Of a stretch of 36,685 bases of DNA, positions 16,615-23,654 are shown piece after piece. Origin of the DNA: a virus; IMG/VR virus record IMGVR_UViG_3300046455_000452, positions 1-36,685 of that record. One strand, written 5' to 3'. Each line of letters opens with the position of its first letter. The first letter of the stretch is position 1. A model generated the notes under the pieces. That model had not been told where the DNA came from, made no database searches, and worked only from the letters and a program-made list of their open reading frames with translations. The translations under genes were made by a program, and so were the position numbers.

Positions 16615-18434
16615 GCCGGAACGCTCCTCTTGATGGATGCGGAGGCGCGGGGCGCGCCGCCGCTCGTGAGCCCGGCGAGCAGCGACATGACGTCAGGCTT
16701 GCCGCCGGGCCCCATCTGGGCCTGACCGGGGGCCGTACCGCCCGGGGCGCCCGTGGTCGGGTTGATGCCGAAGGGCACCCCAGGGCCGCCCTCACCCGGC
16801 CCTGGGGTGCCGGGAGTCCCGTCCGCGGACATGGCGGGCGACGGCTGGGGCTCCGGCTTGAAGGCCGCCAAGACGGCCTCGTGCATCGGCATCTTTTCGC
16901 GCAGGTCGATCAGGGACGCGGCCTTGGTCAGCAGCTCTGTGGGGTCCATGCCCTGCTGGGCCATGATCCCGATCGAGGACAGCAGGGCGAAGATGCCCTG
17001 CTTGAGCGCGTCCACGGTCTGCTCCTTGTCGACCTCGGCCTGAAGGCTGGCCACGTCGACATCCATCGGCAGCTGGCGCTGGACGAAGTCGCGGGAGACG
17101 AGCTGATCTCCGCGGAGCTGGAGCAGGAAGATCAACGCTTGGTTGGGGTTCATCCCCGAGGCGAAGCCGTACGTGACGCTCACGCGGTAGTTGCCGCGGA
17201 TGTCCTTGCCCGGGGTGTACGTCTCCTCGAAGGGCGTGCCGTTGATCGTGCCGCTGATCGTCTTCTTGGCGTCCGGCCAGAACTTCTCGTCCATCTCGAA
17301 GGCCAGCTCAAGGGCGCGCTCCAGCGCGTCCCCGATCATCAGCTGGCCGGTGGCCACCTGGATGTCGTAGCCCCCGTTGAGGGCGTCCACGCCGCGGCCG
17401 GTGATGATCGAGGCCTGAACGTCGCCAGTGGCGCTGGCCGGCGTGCGCGTGCCCTTCATGACCTCGGACGCCAGTAGCTGATCCTGCTGCCAGGCCGCCT
17501 GCGGCATGTCCGTGCCCACGCGCCGGATCTTCTCCGGCGAGTTGGTACGAATGACCGCATCGTCACCGAAGGGGATCTTCTGCACGTCGGTCGGGATGGC
17601 GAGCGGCGCGCGTACGGTCTGCTGCGTGGCCTGAAGGCCCAGCATCGCCATGCGGTTACGGGCCAGAGACGGCCAGACCACGTCATCGAGCTGGCCGCGG
17701 TCCTGGTCGTCCCAGGTGGGCTTCCGGGCGATGGTCACCGGAACCTTGCCGAGGCGATTCTCCGTCTCCATCAGCACGAGGTTCTGACGCTCGGGCATGT
17801 AGAGGACGTACTGGGCCTTGTCGCAGAACTTCACCAGCTCAAGTTCCGTGTCGCCGGTCGTCTGCTGGCCAAAGGGTCGGTCCTTGCCCAGGATCGCTTC
17901 CTGGAACTCCGGGAACTTCGCGGCCAGCTGGCGCGCGGGCTCACGCCAGACCTTCGTGTACGAGCGGACCCGGCCCGAGAGGTCGTACTCCACGTACGAC
18001 TTCATCGGATTGTCGAGCCTCAGGCGGGGGCGGCCCTCCGTGAAATCGGGCTCCACGACGATCGGCATGGAGCCGTATGTCACGTACCAGTCGCACCCCG
18101 TCGGCATCTGCTTCTTGAGGCCGGAGTCGATCACGTACGAGTACGCGACCTTCGATTTCTTGGCCACGAACTTCTTCTGCCGCTCGCTGGAGACCACGCC
18201 CGGAGCGCAGTTGATCGAGGGCAGCGGCGCCAGGGTCTCGGCCATCTGGCGCGCGGAGGTATCCAGGAGGTTGGCCGTGATCGGACGCGGCCAGGCGTCC
18301 GGCATGCTGCCCGGCGCGATGTTGTCGATCTTCTGCGCGCGGGCATCGAAGATGGTCTGATGCCGCGCGTCACGCTCCTGGGCATCGCGGCGCAGCGCCT
18401 CAACGCGGATCGATATCTGCCGGATGTCCGCCAT
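16611..18434 (-). CDS. Portal protein
   Basis: The 607-residue protein starts at ATG 18434, chosen because AGGAGG lies 5 bases upstream. A GTG at 18440 is too close to it. It starts with a charged helix (ADIRQISIRVEALRRDA). The YSYVIDSGLKKQMPTGCDW region, a wing-like beta domain (PRLRLDNPMKSYVEYDLSG) and the SEVMKGTRTPASATGDVQASIITGRG type sequences are portal-like, and a Pro/Gly-rich C-terminal tail follows residue ~520. Twelve copies would form the DNA entry channel. It is next to the endolysin and close to the terminase, as expected. Confidence 0.82.
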   Translation of the reverse strand: MADIRQISIRVEALRRDAQERDARHQTIFDARAQKIDNIAPGSMPDAWPRPITANLLDTSARQMAETLAPLPSINCAPGVVSSERQKKFVAKKSKVAYSYVIDSGLKKQMPTGCDWYVTYGSMPIVVEPDFTEGRPRLRLDNPMKSYVEYDLSGRVRSYTKVWREPARQLAAKFPEFQEAILGKDRPFGQQTTGDTELELVKFCDKAQYVLYMPERQNLVLMETENRLGKVPVTIARKPTWDDQDRGQLDDVVWPSLARNRMAMLGLQATQQTVRAPLAIPTDVQKIPFGDDAVIRTNSPEKIRRVGTDMPQAAWQQDQLLASEVMKGTRTPASATGDVQASIITGRGVDALNGGYDIQVATGQLMIGDALERALELAFEMDEKFWPDAKKTISGTINGTPFEETYTPGKDIRGNYRVSVTYGFASGMNPNQALIFLLQLRGDQLVSRDFVQRQLPMDVDVASLQAEVDKEQTVDALKQGIFALLSSIGIMAQQGMDPTELLTKAASLIDLREKMPMHEAVLAAFKPEPQPSPAMSADGTPGTPGPGEGGPGVPFGINPTTGAPGGTAPGQAQMGPGGKPDVMSLLAGLTSGGAPRASASIKRSVPA

Positions 18435-18471
18435 GGCCACCTCCTGTCGGGAAAATGTACGTCCTGTACAG

Positions 18472-19215
18472 CTACTTCTGCGCCCGCAAAGCCTTGACGG
18501 CCGCTTCCAGCGCGGCCACGCGCTGCTCCAGCGTCAGCTTCACCTGGACGACCACGCCGCCCCACTTGCCGGCCGGGAGCGCCAGGCACGCGGCCACGTC
18601 CTTGCGCAGCTTGGGCATCGGCACGCCCTTGGGGTCCGACTTCCAGTCCGACCACTCCAGGTGCCCGATGATCGACTTGCCGCCGGTGCCCCAGTTGTCG
18701 CCCTTCGCGCGGTGCGCGCGGATCAGAGCGGCCTGGACCTTGACCATGGCCACGTACTGCGCGGCCGGCCAGGCCTCCTTGCCGTCGCCGGAGTTGACGC
18801 ACTCCCAGCCGTAGAAGTGGCTGTTGCCGTCCACGGCGCCGGCGCTGCCCTCGTGCTCGTGCGTGGCCGGCGGGTAGTCGCCGTAGTTCTCCGCCACCAC
18901 CGCGGCCAGGACCTTCGGGTCCCCGCCACCGGCATGGTTCGCCCGGCCGTTGCCGACCAGATAGACGTCACCCTTCTTGCCGATGAGCCCGGTGCACAGC
19001 GGCCCCGGCAGGTTGGCGTCCCCGGACCAGACGTAACCGAGGATCTGCGCCTCGGTGGAGTACGGCCCGGTGTGGTGCACGACGGAGCCGTTCACCGGCC
19101 CCCAGCCGCCGTGGCCCTCACGGTTGTGCGTACGCCAGCCCGCGTGCTCGTGCACAGTGACGCCCTCGGCCCTGAGGGCCGCCAGAAGCTGGTCTGCTGT
19201 CAGAGGGGCTGCCAT
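18472..19215 (-). CDS. Endolysin: N-acetylmuramoyl-L-alanine amidase (Amidase_2)
   Basis: The 247-residue protein starts at ATG 19215. Upstream extension is shadow sequence of the next gene. Zinc ligands of the amidase fold are visible: His47 or His48 (SVVHHTG), NHAG near residue 105, FYGWECVNSGDG, and GHLEWSDWKSDPKG, which holds the second His ligand and the conserved Lys/Asp area. The C-terminus is a short coiled coil (LEQRVAALEAAVKAL), perhaps for oligomerisation. It cuts the bond between muramic acid and L-Ala at lysis. A holin is not adjacent. Candidate small membrane proteins lie at 25.2 and 33.3 kb. Confidence 0.9.
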   Translation of the reverse strand: MAAPLTADQLLAALRAEGVTVHEHAGWRTHNREGHGGWGPVNGSVVHHTGPYSTEAQILGYVWSGDANLPGPLCTGLIGKKGDVYLVGNGRANHAGGGDPKVLAAVVAENYGDYPPATHEHEGSAGAVDGNSHFYGWECVNSGDGKEAWPAAQYVAMVKVQAALIRAHRAKGDNWGTGGKSIIGHLEWSDWKSDPKGVPMPKLRKDVAACLALPAGKWGGVVVQVKLTLEQRVAALEAAVKALRAQK

Positions 19216-19484
19216 CAGACGGTCCCCCAGTCCTCGCCAAGGATGTCCGTTTGGGATGCGAGCCACGGCACGAACGAGCCGTCGGCGGTCCGCATCATGA
19301 GGTAGGGCAGGAACCGGCACACAGTGCCCTGCTCCAGGCCGGTGGCCACCGCGGTGTTCTCGTTGATGGGGATACCGCCCGGGTAGCCCTTCTGAAGCAC
19401 CACGTACATGCCCTTGCCGTTCCAGCCCCCGCGGCTGAGCCGCGAACCCGCCCTGAGCAGGTCCAGCGCGTCACCGAAGTCCAT
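19215..19484 (-). CDS. tad2: DUF2829 / Tad2-like anti-Thoeris protein
   Basis: The 89-residue protein starts at ATG 19484, with GGAGAG 5 bases upstream. The longer frame has no such site. The whole sequence follows DUF2829: MDFGDALDLLRAG, SRGGWNGKGMYVVL, FLPYLMMRTADGSFVPW and LASQTDILGEDW. DUF2829 proteins include Tad2, which binds and sequesters the cyclic ADP-ribose signal of Thoeris defence. Tad2 relatives also bind other immune nucleotides. Its presence among the late genes, between terminase and endolysin, is unusual for an anti-defence gene. DUF2829 membership is seen directly. Anti-defence activity in this phage is inferred. Confidence 0.88.
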   Translation of the reverse strand: MDFGDALDLLRAGSRLSRGGWNGKGMYVVLQKGYPGGIPINENTAVATGLEQGTVCRFLPYLMMRTADGSFVPWLASQTDILGEDWGTV

Positions 19485-19491
19485 GTCTCTC

Positions 19492-21429
19492 CTACCAGTC
19501 CATGGCGCCGTTCCAGGCGCCCGCGCCCTGCTGCTGCAAGGCGAAATCAATGTCGACGACCATCTGTCCGGCCTGGTCGCGCTCTGAGCTGAACTCCGAG
19601 GTCTGCATGTGCCAGCCGGAGAAGTCGGACGTCATCAGCTCCCGCGCGCGGATCTCCGCGAACCAGAAGGCCATGACCGTGTCGGTCAGGCCCTTGGTCT
19701 CGGGGAACCAGCTGCATAGCTGCTCGATGAAGGCGCGGATGCCCTCGCTCTGCGACTGCGACGGCAGATGGATCATGTTCTGGCCGGACTCCCAGCCGGA
19801 GAACAAGGTGGCCATGGAGGCCACGCCGAAGTCCGAGTCCCACTTGTTCGTGTTCGTGTGGTGCGGGCTGATCAGGCAACCGCGGGCCGCGAGGAAGGAC
19901 TTGATCAGCTGGTCCTGCACGATGGACGCCTGATAGGCGTTCTTCTCCACCCGCCACTCAGAGATGCCGTAGCGCTCGGTCAGGCGCTCCATCTCGGAGC
20001 GCATCTCGTGCGGCGGCATACCGCGGCGGTTGACGACGTCCAGGACCCACCGCACGCCGGTGCGGCGGTCCACGCCCACCACCACCATGGCCGTGCAGCC
20101 CGCTGCGGCCGGGTCCATCCCGGCCACGACCGTGAGGCCGTCCATGCCGTGGCGCCGGTGCTGGGGCTGCCCGTCGAACATCCGGCCCGGGTAGCGGGAC
20201 CGGTCGATGCAGCCCTGCACGTCGGCCTGCTTGAAGATCGCGTCATCCGCGACCTGGTCCTGCATGTAGACCATCGACCAGTTCCGCGGCGTCATCTTGC
20301 GCCGCTTCCTGGCCAGGGCCTCCCCGTGCCACATCGGCCAGAGGCCGTCCTTCGGCCAGCCCTGGTCCTGGGCCGTCTTACGGGCCTGCACGGTGACAGG
20401 CGGCCGGTTGGTGACCGGCCAGAGCGTCTCCCAGTCCTTCGGGTCGTCAGCGAAGTTGAGGACCGCCGGCTGGGTCAGGTACGTCCAGGGCGAGCTGCCC
20501 TCGCTGTAGTACTGCGGCTTCAGGATCTCCGAGTACAGGTCCACGGTGTTCATACGCGTGCCGATGAGCAGCATCCGCCCGCCGACGTCGGCGACGCGGG
20601 AGCCCACGATGTTCTGAATCCAGTTGATCTGGTTCTCGAAGGCCTGGTGGTTCGTGTTGTCCACGCAGTCGTCCATGATGACCAGGTCGGTACGCGTGCC
20701 GTAGATCTGGCCGCCGATGCCGACGGCTTCGACGGTGTACTCCTTCTCGCCGGAGTCCGCTCCGGCCACACGGATCTGCGTGCTCGACCAGGTGGAGGCG
20801 CCTTCGGCGAAGCCTCCCGGCGGGCCGAAGGCCTGCTGGAGGTCGATGTACGTCTCGGACTCGGCCAGGCGCTGCTTGATCGAGAAGAGGAACTTGGCCG
20901 CCATGGACTGGGTCTTGGACACGAGCAGGATGCGGATGTTCGGGTCCTGCACGATGCGCCAGACCACGTAGTTCACGGTGAGCGTCGTGGACTTCGCGTG
21001 CTCCGGGGGCGTGTTGACGACGATCTGGTCCTCGTCGCCGCGGATGTACCGTTGCGCCGGGTGCAGGCCGCGGGGCTCGCGGCCCTCCAGCAGGTCATAC
21101 CACTGCAAGTGGTGCGTGAAGAGCCTGGTCCCCAGGTACCGGTCACAGAACTCCGGGAAGTCGGGGACCTGCTCCTTGGCCCCCTTGGCCTTCTCAAGGT
21201 TGCTCTGCAACGCCCGGTCGATCAGGTCCCGGAAGTCCGGGTCCCTCTTGCGGTAGTAGTCGTACGTCGAGCGGACGATGCCGGCCTGACGGCAGCCCTC
21301 CTCGATCGTGTGCCCCATGCGCACGGTCGCGAGGATGATGTTGCGGCGGTCCTTGGAGGACGCCTGCGAGATGCGGCGGTCACGGGGCTTGGCCAGCGAC
21401 CCATCCTTGTCGACGCGGAGTCTGGCCAT
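19492..21429 (-). CDS. terL: Large terminase subunit
   Basis: The 645-residue protein starts at ATG 21429. Residues 40-62 look like a small-terminase-type helix-turn-helix (TIEEGCRQAGIVRSTYDYY). The ATPase follows: Walker A variant PPEHAKST at 141-148, Walker B LVIMDD at 249-254, and an arginine/coupling region with LLIGTRMN. The nuclease half has AGMDPAAAG, a TNKWDSDFG segment and the C-terminal DTVMAFWFAE. The enzyme pumps DNA into the procapsid and cuts concatemers. No separate small subunit is recognised. The HTH at the N-terminus may supply DNA recognition, or the 91-residue gene upstream may act as the small subunit. Confidence 0.93.
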   Translation of the reverse strand: MARLRVDKDGSLAKPRDRRISQASSKDRRNIILATVRMGHTIEEGCRQAGIVRSTYDYYRKRDPDFRDLIDRALQSNLEKAKGAKEQVPDFPEFCDRYLGTRLFTHHLQWYDLLEGREPRGLHPAQRYIRGDEDQIVVNTPPEHAKSTTLTVNYVVWRIVQDPNIRILLVSKTQSMAAKFLFSIKQRLAESETYIDLQQAFGPPGGFAEGASTWSSTQIRVAGADSGEKEYTVEAVGIGGQIYGTRTDLVIMDDCVDNTNHQAFENQINWIQNIVGSRVADVGGRMLLIGTRMNTVDLYSEILKPQYYSEGSSPWTYLTQPAVLNFADDPKDWETLWPVTNRPPVTVQARKTAQDQGWPKDGLWPMWHGEALARKRRKMTPRNWSMVYMQDQVADDAIFKQADVQGCIDRSRYPGRMFDGQPQHRRHGMDGLTVVAGMDPAAAGCTAMVVVGVDRRTGVRWVLDVVNRRGMPPHEMRSEMERLTERYGISEWRVEKNAYQASIVQDQLIKSFLAARGCLISPHHTNTNKWDSDFGVASMATLFSGWESGQNMIHLPSQSQSEGIRAFIEQLCSWFPETKGLTDTVMAFWFAEIRARELMTSDFSGWHMQTSEFSSERDQAGQMVVDIDFALQQQGAGAWNGAMDW

Positions 21430-21704
21430 CAGGCCGCCTTGGCCTTGGCGGCCGTGAGCCGGTCAAGGCGCGCGTACTTCCCTTCGGTCGAGTGCCCGTC
21501 CCAGGCGGCATCGAGCGAGCGCTCAACGTGCTCGAACAGGTCGTAGTCGTCCGGCGAGACGTGCCAAGACGCCTGGCCCGTGGGCAGTTCGATGGTGACG
21601 ACGGCCCAGTCCGGCTCGGCCGGATCGGTCAGGCCGATCGTGGACGGATACAGGGCGGCAAGGTGCGCCACCAGGTGCGCTCGCTCGCGGTACACGCTGT
21701 CCAT
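21429..21704 (-). CDS. Small protein upstream of terminase, 91 aa
   Basis: It starts at ATG 21704 (MDSVYRERAHLVAHLAAL) with GGAG/AGGA just upstream. Reading back to 21794 would run through the CTAG element. A phage-typical segment near the C-terminus reads SWHVSPDDYDLFEHV and WDGHSTEGKYARL. It overlaps the terminase start by 1 base. Position suggests a packaging or regulatory role, possibly the small terminase, but the sequence lacks an obvious HTH. Function is unknown. Confidence 0.65.
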   Translation of the reverse strand: MDSVYRERAHLVAHLAALYPSTIGLTDPAEPDWAVVTIELPTGQASWHVSPDDYDLFEHVERSLDAAWDGHSTEGKYARLDRLTAAKAKAA

Positions 21705-21760
21705 GTCCTGCTCCGCCCGCCCAGGGCCCCCTGGGGGCCAGCCAGCGGGTGAGGGTAAGC

Positions 21761-21784
21761 GTGCTAGCACATTTCTGCTAGTGG
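21761..21784. promoter_or_regulatory. CTAG palindromic element, copy B
   Basis: The sequence GTGCTAG, ten bases (CACATTTCTG), then CTAGTGG has the same spacing and a T-rich centre as copy A at 5754-5777. It is preceded by GTAAGC, against GTACGC in copy A. The left half is itself palindromic (GTGCTAGCAC). It lies 57 bases upstream of ATG 21704 on the minus strand. It could also serve the divergent plus-strand gene at 21849. A regulatory role is inferred from conservation and placement. Confidence 0.6.
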
Positions 21785-21796
21785 TCCCGGACAATA

Positions 21797-21827
21797 GAAA
21801 GGGGCCCCCGGCAAGTGGGCCCCTTTC
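21797..21827. terminator. Bidirectional terminator-like hairpin
   Basis: GAAAGGGGCCC and GGGCCCCTTTC form a perfect 11-bp stem with a 9-base loop. On the minus strand it precedes the CTAG element, as the terminator at 5808-5831 does. It would stop antisense transcription entering the terminase unit. On the plus strand it lies in the leader of the small gene at 21849. Confidence 0.65.
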
Positions 21828-21848
21828 ATGCCGACATTCGGAGATGAG

Positions 21849-22103
21849 ATGAAGGCGCGGTACCAGACTACTTGCAAGCTATGTGCAATAAGGATCCAGC
21901 CGCGGGACGACATCGCTCCGCTTCTGCGGGGGTGGGTGCATATCGCATGCAAATCCCGCGAGATAGCCCGACGCACGGAGGGCCACGCGGTCCTCAAAGG
22001 CGTGACCTTCCTGCCGACCGTATACACCCCAGAACGGCAGATCGTCGGCGGGAACAGGCGCATCAAGCGACGGCGGGCCAACCGGGGCCGGAAGCGGCGC
22101 TGA
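21849..22103 (+). CDS. Small zinc-finger-like basic protein, 84 aa
   Basis: It starts at ATG 21849 with CGGAG 6 bases upstream. An in-frame ATG at 21828 lies on the terminator arm and has no ribosome site. The N-terminal domain has Cys9, Cys12, His31 and Cys34 (CKLC...WVHIAC), a plausible zinc site. The C-terminus is very basic (RRIKRRRANRGRKRR), suiting nucleic-acid binding. It is the first gene of the right arm and lies immediately before the hairpin array. A role in handling that structured DNA or RNA is possible but is only inferred from position. Confidence 0.75.
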   Translation: MKARYQTTCKLCAIRIQPRDDIAPLLRGWVHIACKSREIARRTEGHAVLKGVTFLPTVYTPERQIVGGNRRIKRRRANRGRKRR

Positions 22104-22284
22104 TGACGTTCCCGCAGGTCACGAGCGGTCAGGTCCCGGAAATCCGGAGCGGCTTTCGAGCGCTGATAGACTGCTGATAATTCGTGTGCGCTACGCGCAG
22201 CTTGGCGTGGCCGAGGCCCCCGAGGCCACGCCAGCATAGAGTGGCCAAAGGCCACAGCATGAGCCGCCCTCAGGCGGCCGAACG

Positions 22285-22313
22285 AAAAGCCCGGTCCCCC
22301 AGACCGGGCTTTT
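22285..22313. terminator. Bidirectional terminator inside the hairpin array
   Basis: AAAAGCCCGGTC, loop CCCCA, GACCGGGCTTTT makes a perfect 12-bp stem ending in a T run on both strands. It is the only hairpin of the array with a U-tract. On the plus strand it could terminate the transcript of the small zinc-finger gene at 21849. Confidence 0.75.
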
Positions 22314-22403
22314 GCATGAGGGCCTTGAAAGGCCCAGCTGAGCCGCCCTCAGCGGCTCCGCTCTGGGGGGTTGCATACGGAGTGCTGGTTGGAGACCAGC
22401 ACT

Positions 22404-22501
22404 CGGGGGCTGCGTCGGCTTTAACACCGGGGGGTCATACCCGGTGGAAAGCCGCAGGTCAGACACGGTCTGAGGCCCAGACAGGGCCTCCGCAGCCCCC
22501 G
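22404..22501. ncRNA. Multi-branched structure within the hairpin array
   Basis: An outer 11-bp stem (22404-22414 with 22491-22501, CGGGGGCTGCG/CGCAGCCCCCG) encloses three hairpins: 22416-22422/22448-22454 with an inner 22425-22431/22440-22446 stem, 22459-22464/22468-22473, and 22474-22478/22484-22488. This gives a closed four-way junction of about 98 nt, unlike the simple stem-loops on either side. It was found by pairing by eye. Confidence 0.65.
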
Positions 22502-22902
22502 AGCTGGCGAGGGGGACCAGCCCCCCGCACCTCCAGGTGCGGAGCTCGGTCCCAGCATGGGTGTGCACCCCTCGGTGCACACAGCATGAGGACACAGCGG
22601 TGCACCACCACAGTGGTGCACACCATGGGTGAGCGTGCGTCAGCACGCTCACGGCTGTGCGCTGGAGCGCACGCACGCGTACGCATGCACGGCCATCACC
22701 ATGGCCGTGAGCATGGTGTGCCCACCATAGTGGGCACTGCTGTGCGTGGGGCAGGCGGAGCCTGCCTCCTGACCCTTCGCCCAGCGAAGCGCCGACAGCC
22801 CCCTCCGGGGGCGTGCGTCGGAAGGGGGGAGCTGCCGGCCTGACGGCCGGCTGCCGAGCGGCCTGACGGCCGCTCCGCTGTGCGCACGCGCATGAATGCG
22901 CA

Positions 22903-23632
22903 GATCTCTTCACCCGTGGCTTGTTCGAGCCTTGACGTGCCCGCGTCTTGCCACACCCTGTGCGTGGCCTCTGCACCAGCTGTGACGTGCATGTATGCGA
23001 GTTCACACCCCGAGTGCACAAGGGTCGTGTCCGTATCTTCACAAGTCGACCCGATGGGGAACGAGCACACCCAGAACCGTGTTCGCGCTCATCCATGAGC
23101 AGGTGAACGATTACATGCCTCTGAGGCAACCCTTATCCATGCAGCGTGTTGGGCACTCTGAGAAAGATCTTGAAGAATCTTCGGAGAACCTCTTGACCGC
23201 GATCGCGCTCAGGGAGCAGTGTGGGCACTCCCAACCGGGACCGCCGCAAACGCGGAGGAAGCGGGAGGAACCCCGGAGCGTCGGACACCTGGAGTTCACC
23301 AGGCGTTCGAAGCCTTCGAACACGACACAGCGCATGACCTGCTTACACGCCGTCGATGCGCACAACTCAAGAGCGAGCCACTCCAAGGCTGATAAGGCCT
23401 CAGGCGATAGTGCCGATAGCGAGTGGTGCGGAGACCGGGCCTCACGGCCCGACGGGACCGCACAGGTTGACTCCCCTGGCCTGAACGAAGGGTGACGGTA
23501 TGCAGCGACCGAGACGCTGCAACAGGCCCTTAGAGGGCCACACACAAGCTGTCGAGGGCGGGCCTCCACGGGTCCGTCACTCGTCAAGTCGGCATGGAAG
23601 TGATGAGCCTTGCCGGCCTGATGAGTCGTCAA
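22903..23632. other. Gene-poor structured intergenic region
   Basis: No convincing gene is seen. Further hairpins occur at wider spacing: 23288-23292/23299-23303, 23305-23311/23315-23321 (GTTCGAA/TTCGAAC), 23436-23441/23446-23451 (loop TCAC), 23502-23507/23515-23520 and 23525-23529/23535-23539. A plus-strand frame at 22995-23495 (including MQRVGHSEKDLEESSENLL) is open, but it contains a TTA codon, lacks a clear ribosome site and overlaps these hairpins. I consider it doubtful. Promoters for the right arm may lie here, but I could not define one. Confidence 0.6.
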
Positions 23633-23654
23633 TGATCAACGGAGAGGCTGATCA
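23633..23654 (+). promoter_or_regulatory. Shine-Dalgarno presented in hairpin loop (unit 1)
   Basis: TGATCAAC pairs with GCTGATCA around the loop GGAGAG (23641-23646), giving 7 of 8 pairs. The loop is the ribosome site of ATG 23654, 7 bases away. It is the same layout as at 24552, 25404, 26099 and 26972, with a different stem. Confidence 0.6.

Larger units (their letters stand above)
22187..22902. ncRNA. Array of more than 20 consecutive GC-rich hairpins
   Basis: The whole 716-base stretch folds into consecutive hairpins separated by only 0-20 bases. Examples (left arm / right arm): 22241-22246/22250-22255, 22263-22268/22273-22278, 22285-22296/22302-22313, 22320-22325/22330-22335, 22340-22346/22352-22358, 22380-22389/22395-22404, 22561-22569/22574-22582, 22600-22608/22613-22621, 22629-22638/22643-22652, 22657-22662/22667-22672, 22688-22696/22701-22709, 22718-22725/22730-22737, 22750-22756/22760-22766, 22775-22780/22784-22789, 22834-22840/22845-22851, 22856-22863/22868-22875, 22888-22892/22897-22901. 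Stems are 5-12 bp and perfect, and most loops have 3-5 bases (CTCA, TGAA, CACA, GTCA, CATA, TGAC). Several spacers contain GCATG. The stems are mostly different in sequence, and frames through the array look like shadows without ribosome sites. It may be a structured RNA, a packaging or end site next to terminase, or a replication origin. Strand is unknown. Confidence 0.85.

Noticed and set aside
22187-22902. CRISPR array
   Set aside because: There are no constant direct repeats with regular spacers. The units are self-complementary hairpins of differing sequence, and no adaptation or interference genes are present.
22184-23129. Long frames across the hairpin array on both strands
   Set aside because: Their sequences are read-throughs of inverted repeats with no ribosome site or natural composition. 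The base pairing explains the DNA better than coding does.
22995-23495. Plus-strand frame of 166 residues, including MQRVGHSEKDLEESSENLL
   Set aside because: Part of it looks protein-like, but it has no clear start, contains a TTA codon and covers several hairpins. It cannot be supported as a gene without homologues.
23619-23640. Hammerhead-ribozyme-like core CTGATGA before gene 23654 (also near 25384)
   Set aside because: The second core strand (CGAAA) and the cleavage triplet with flanking stems are missing.
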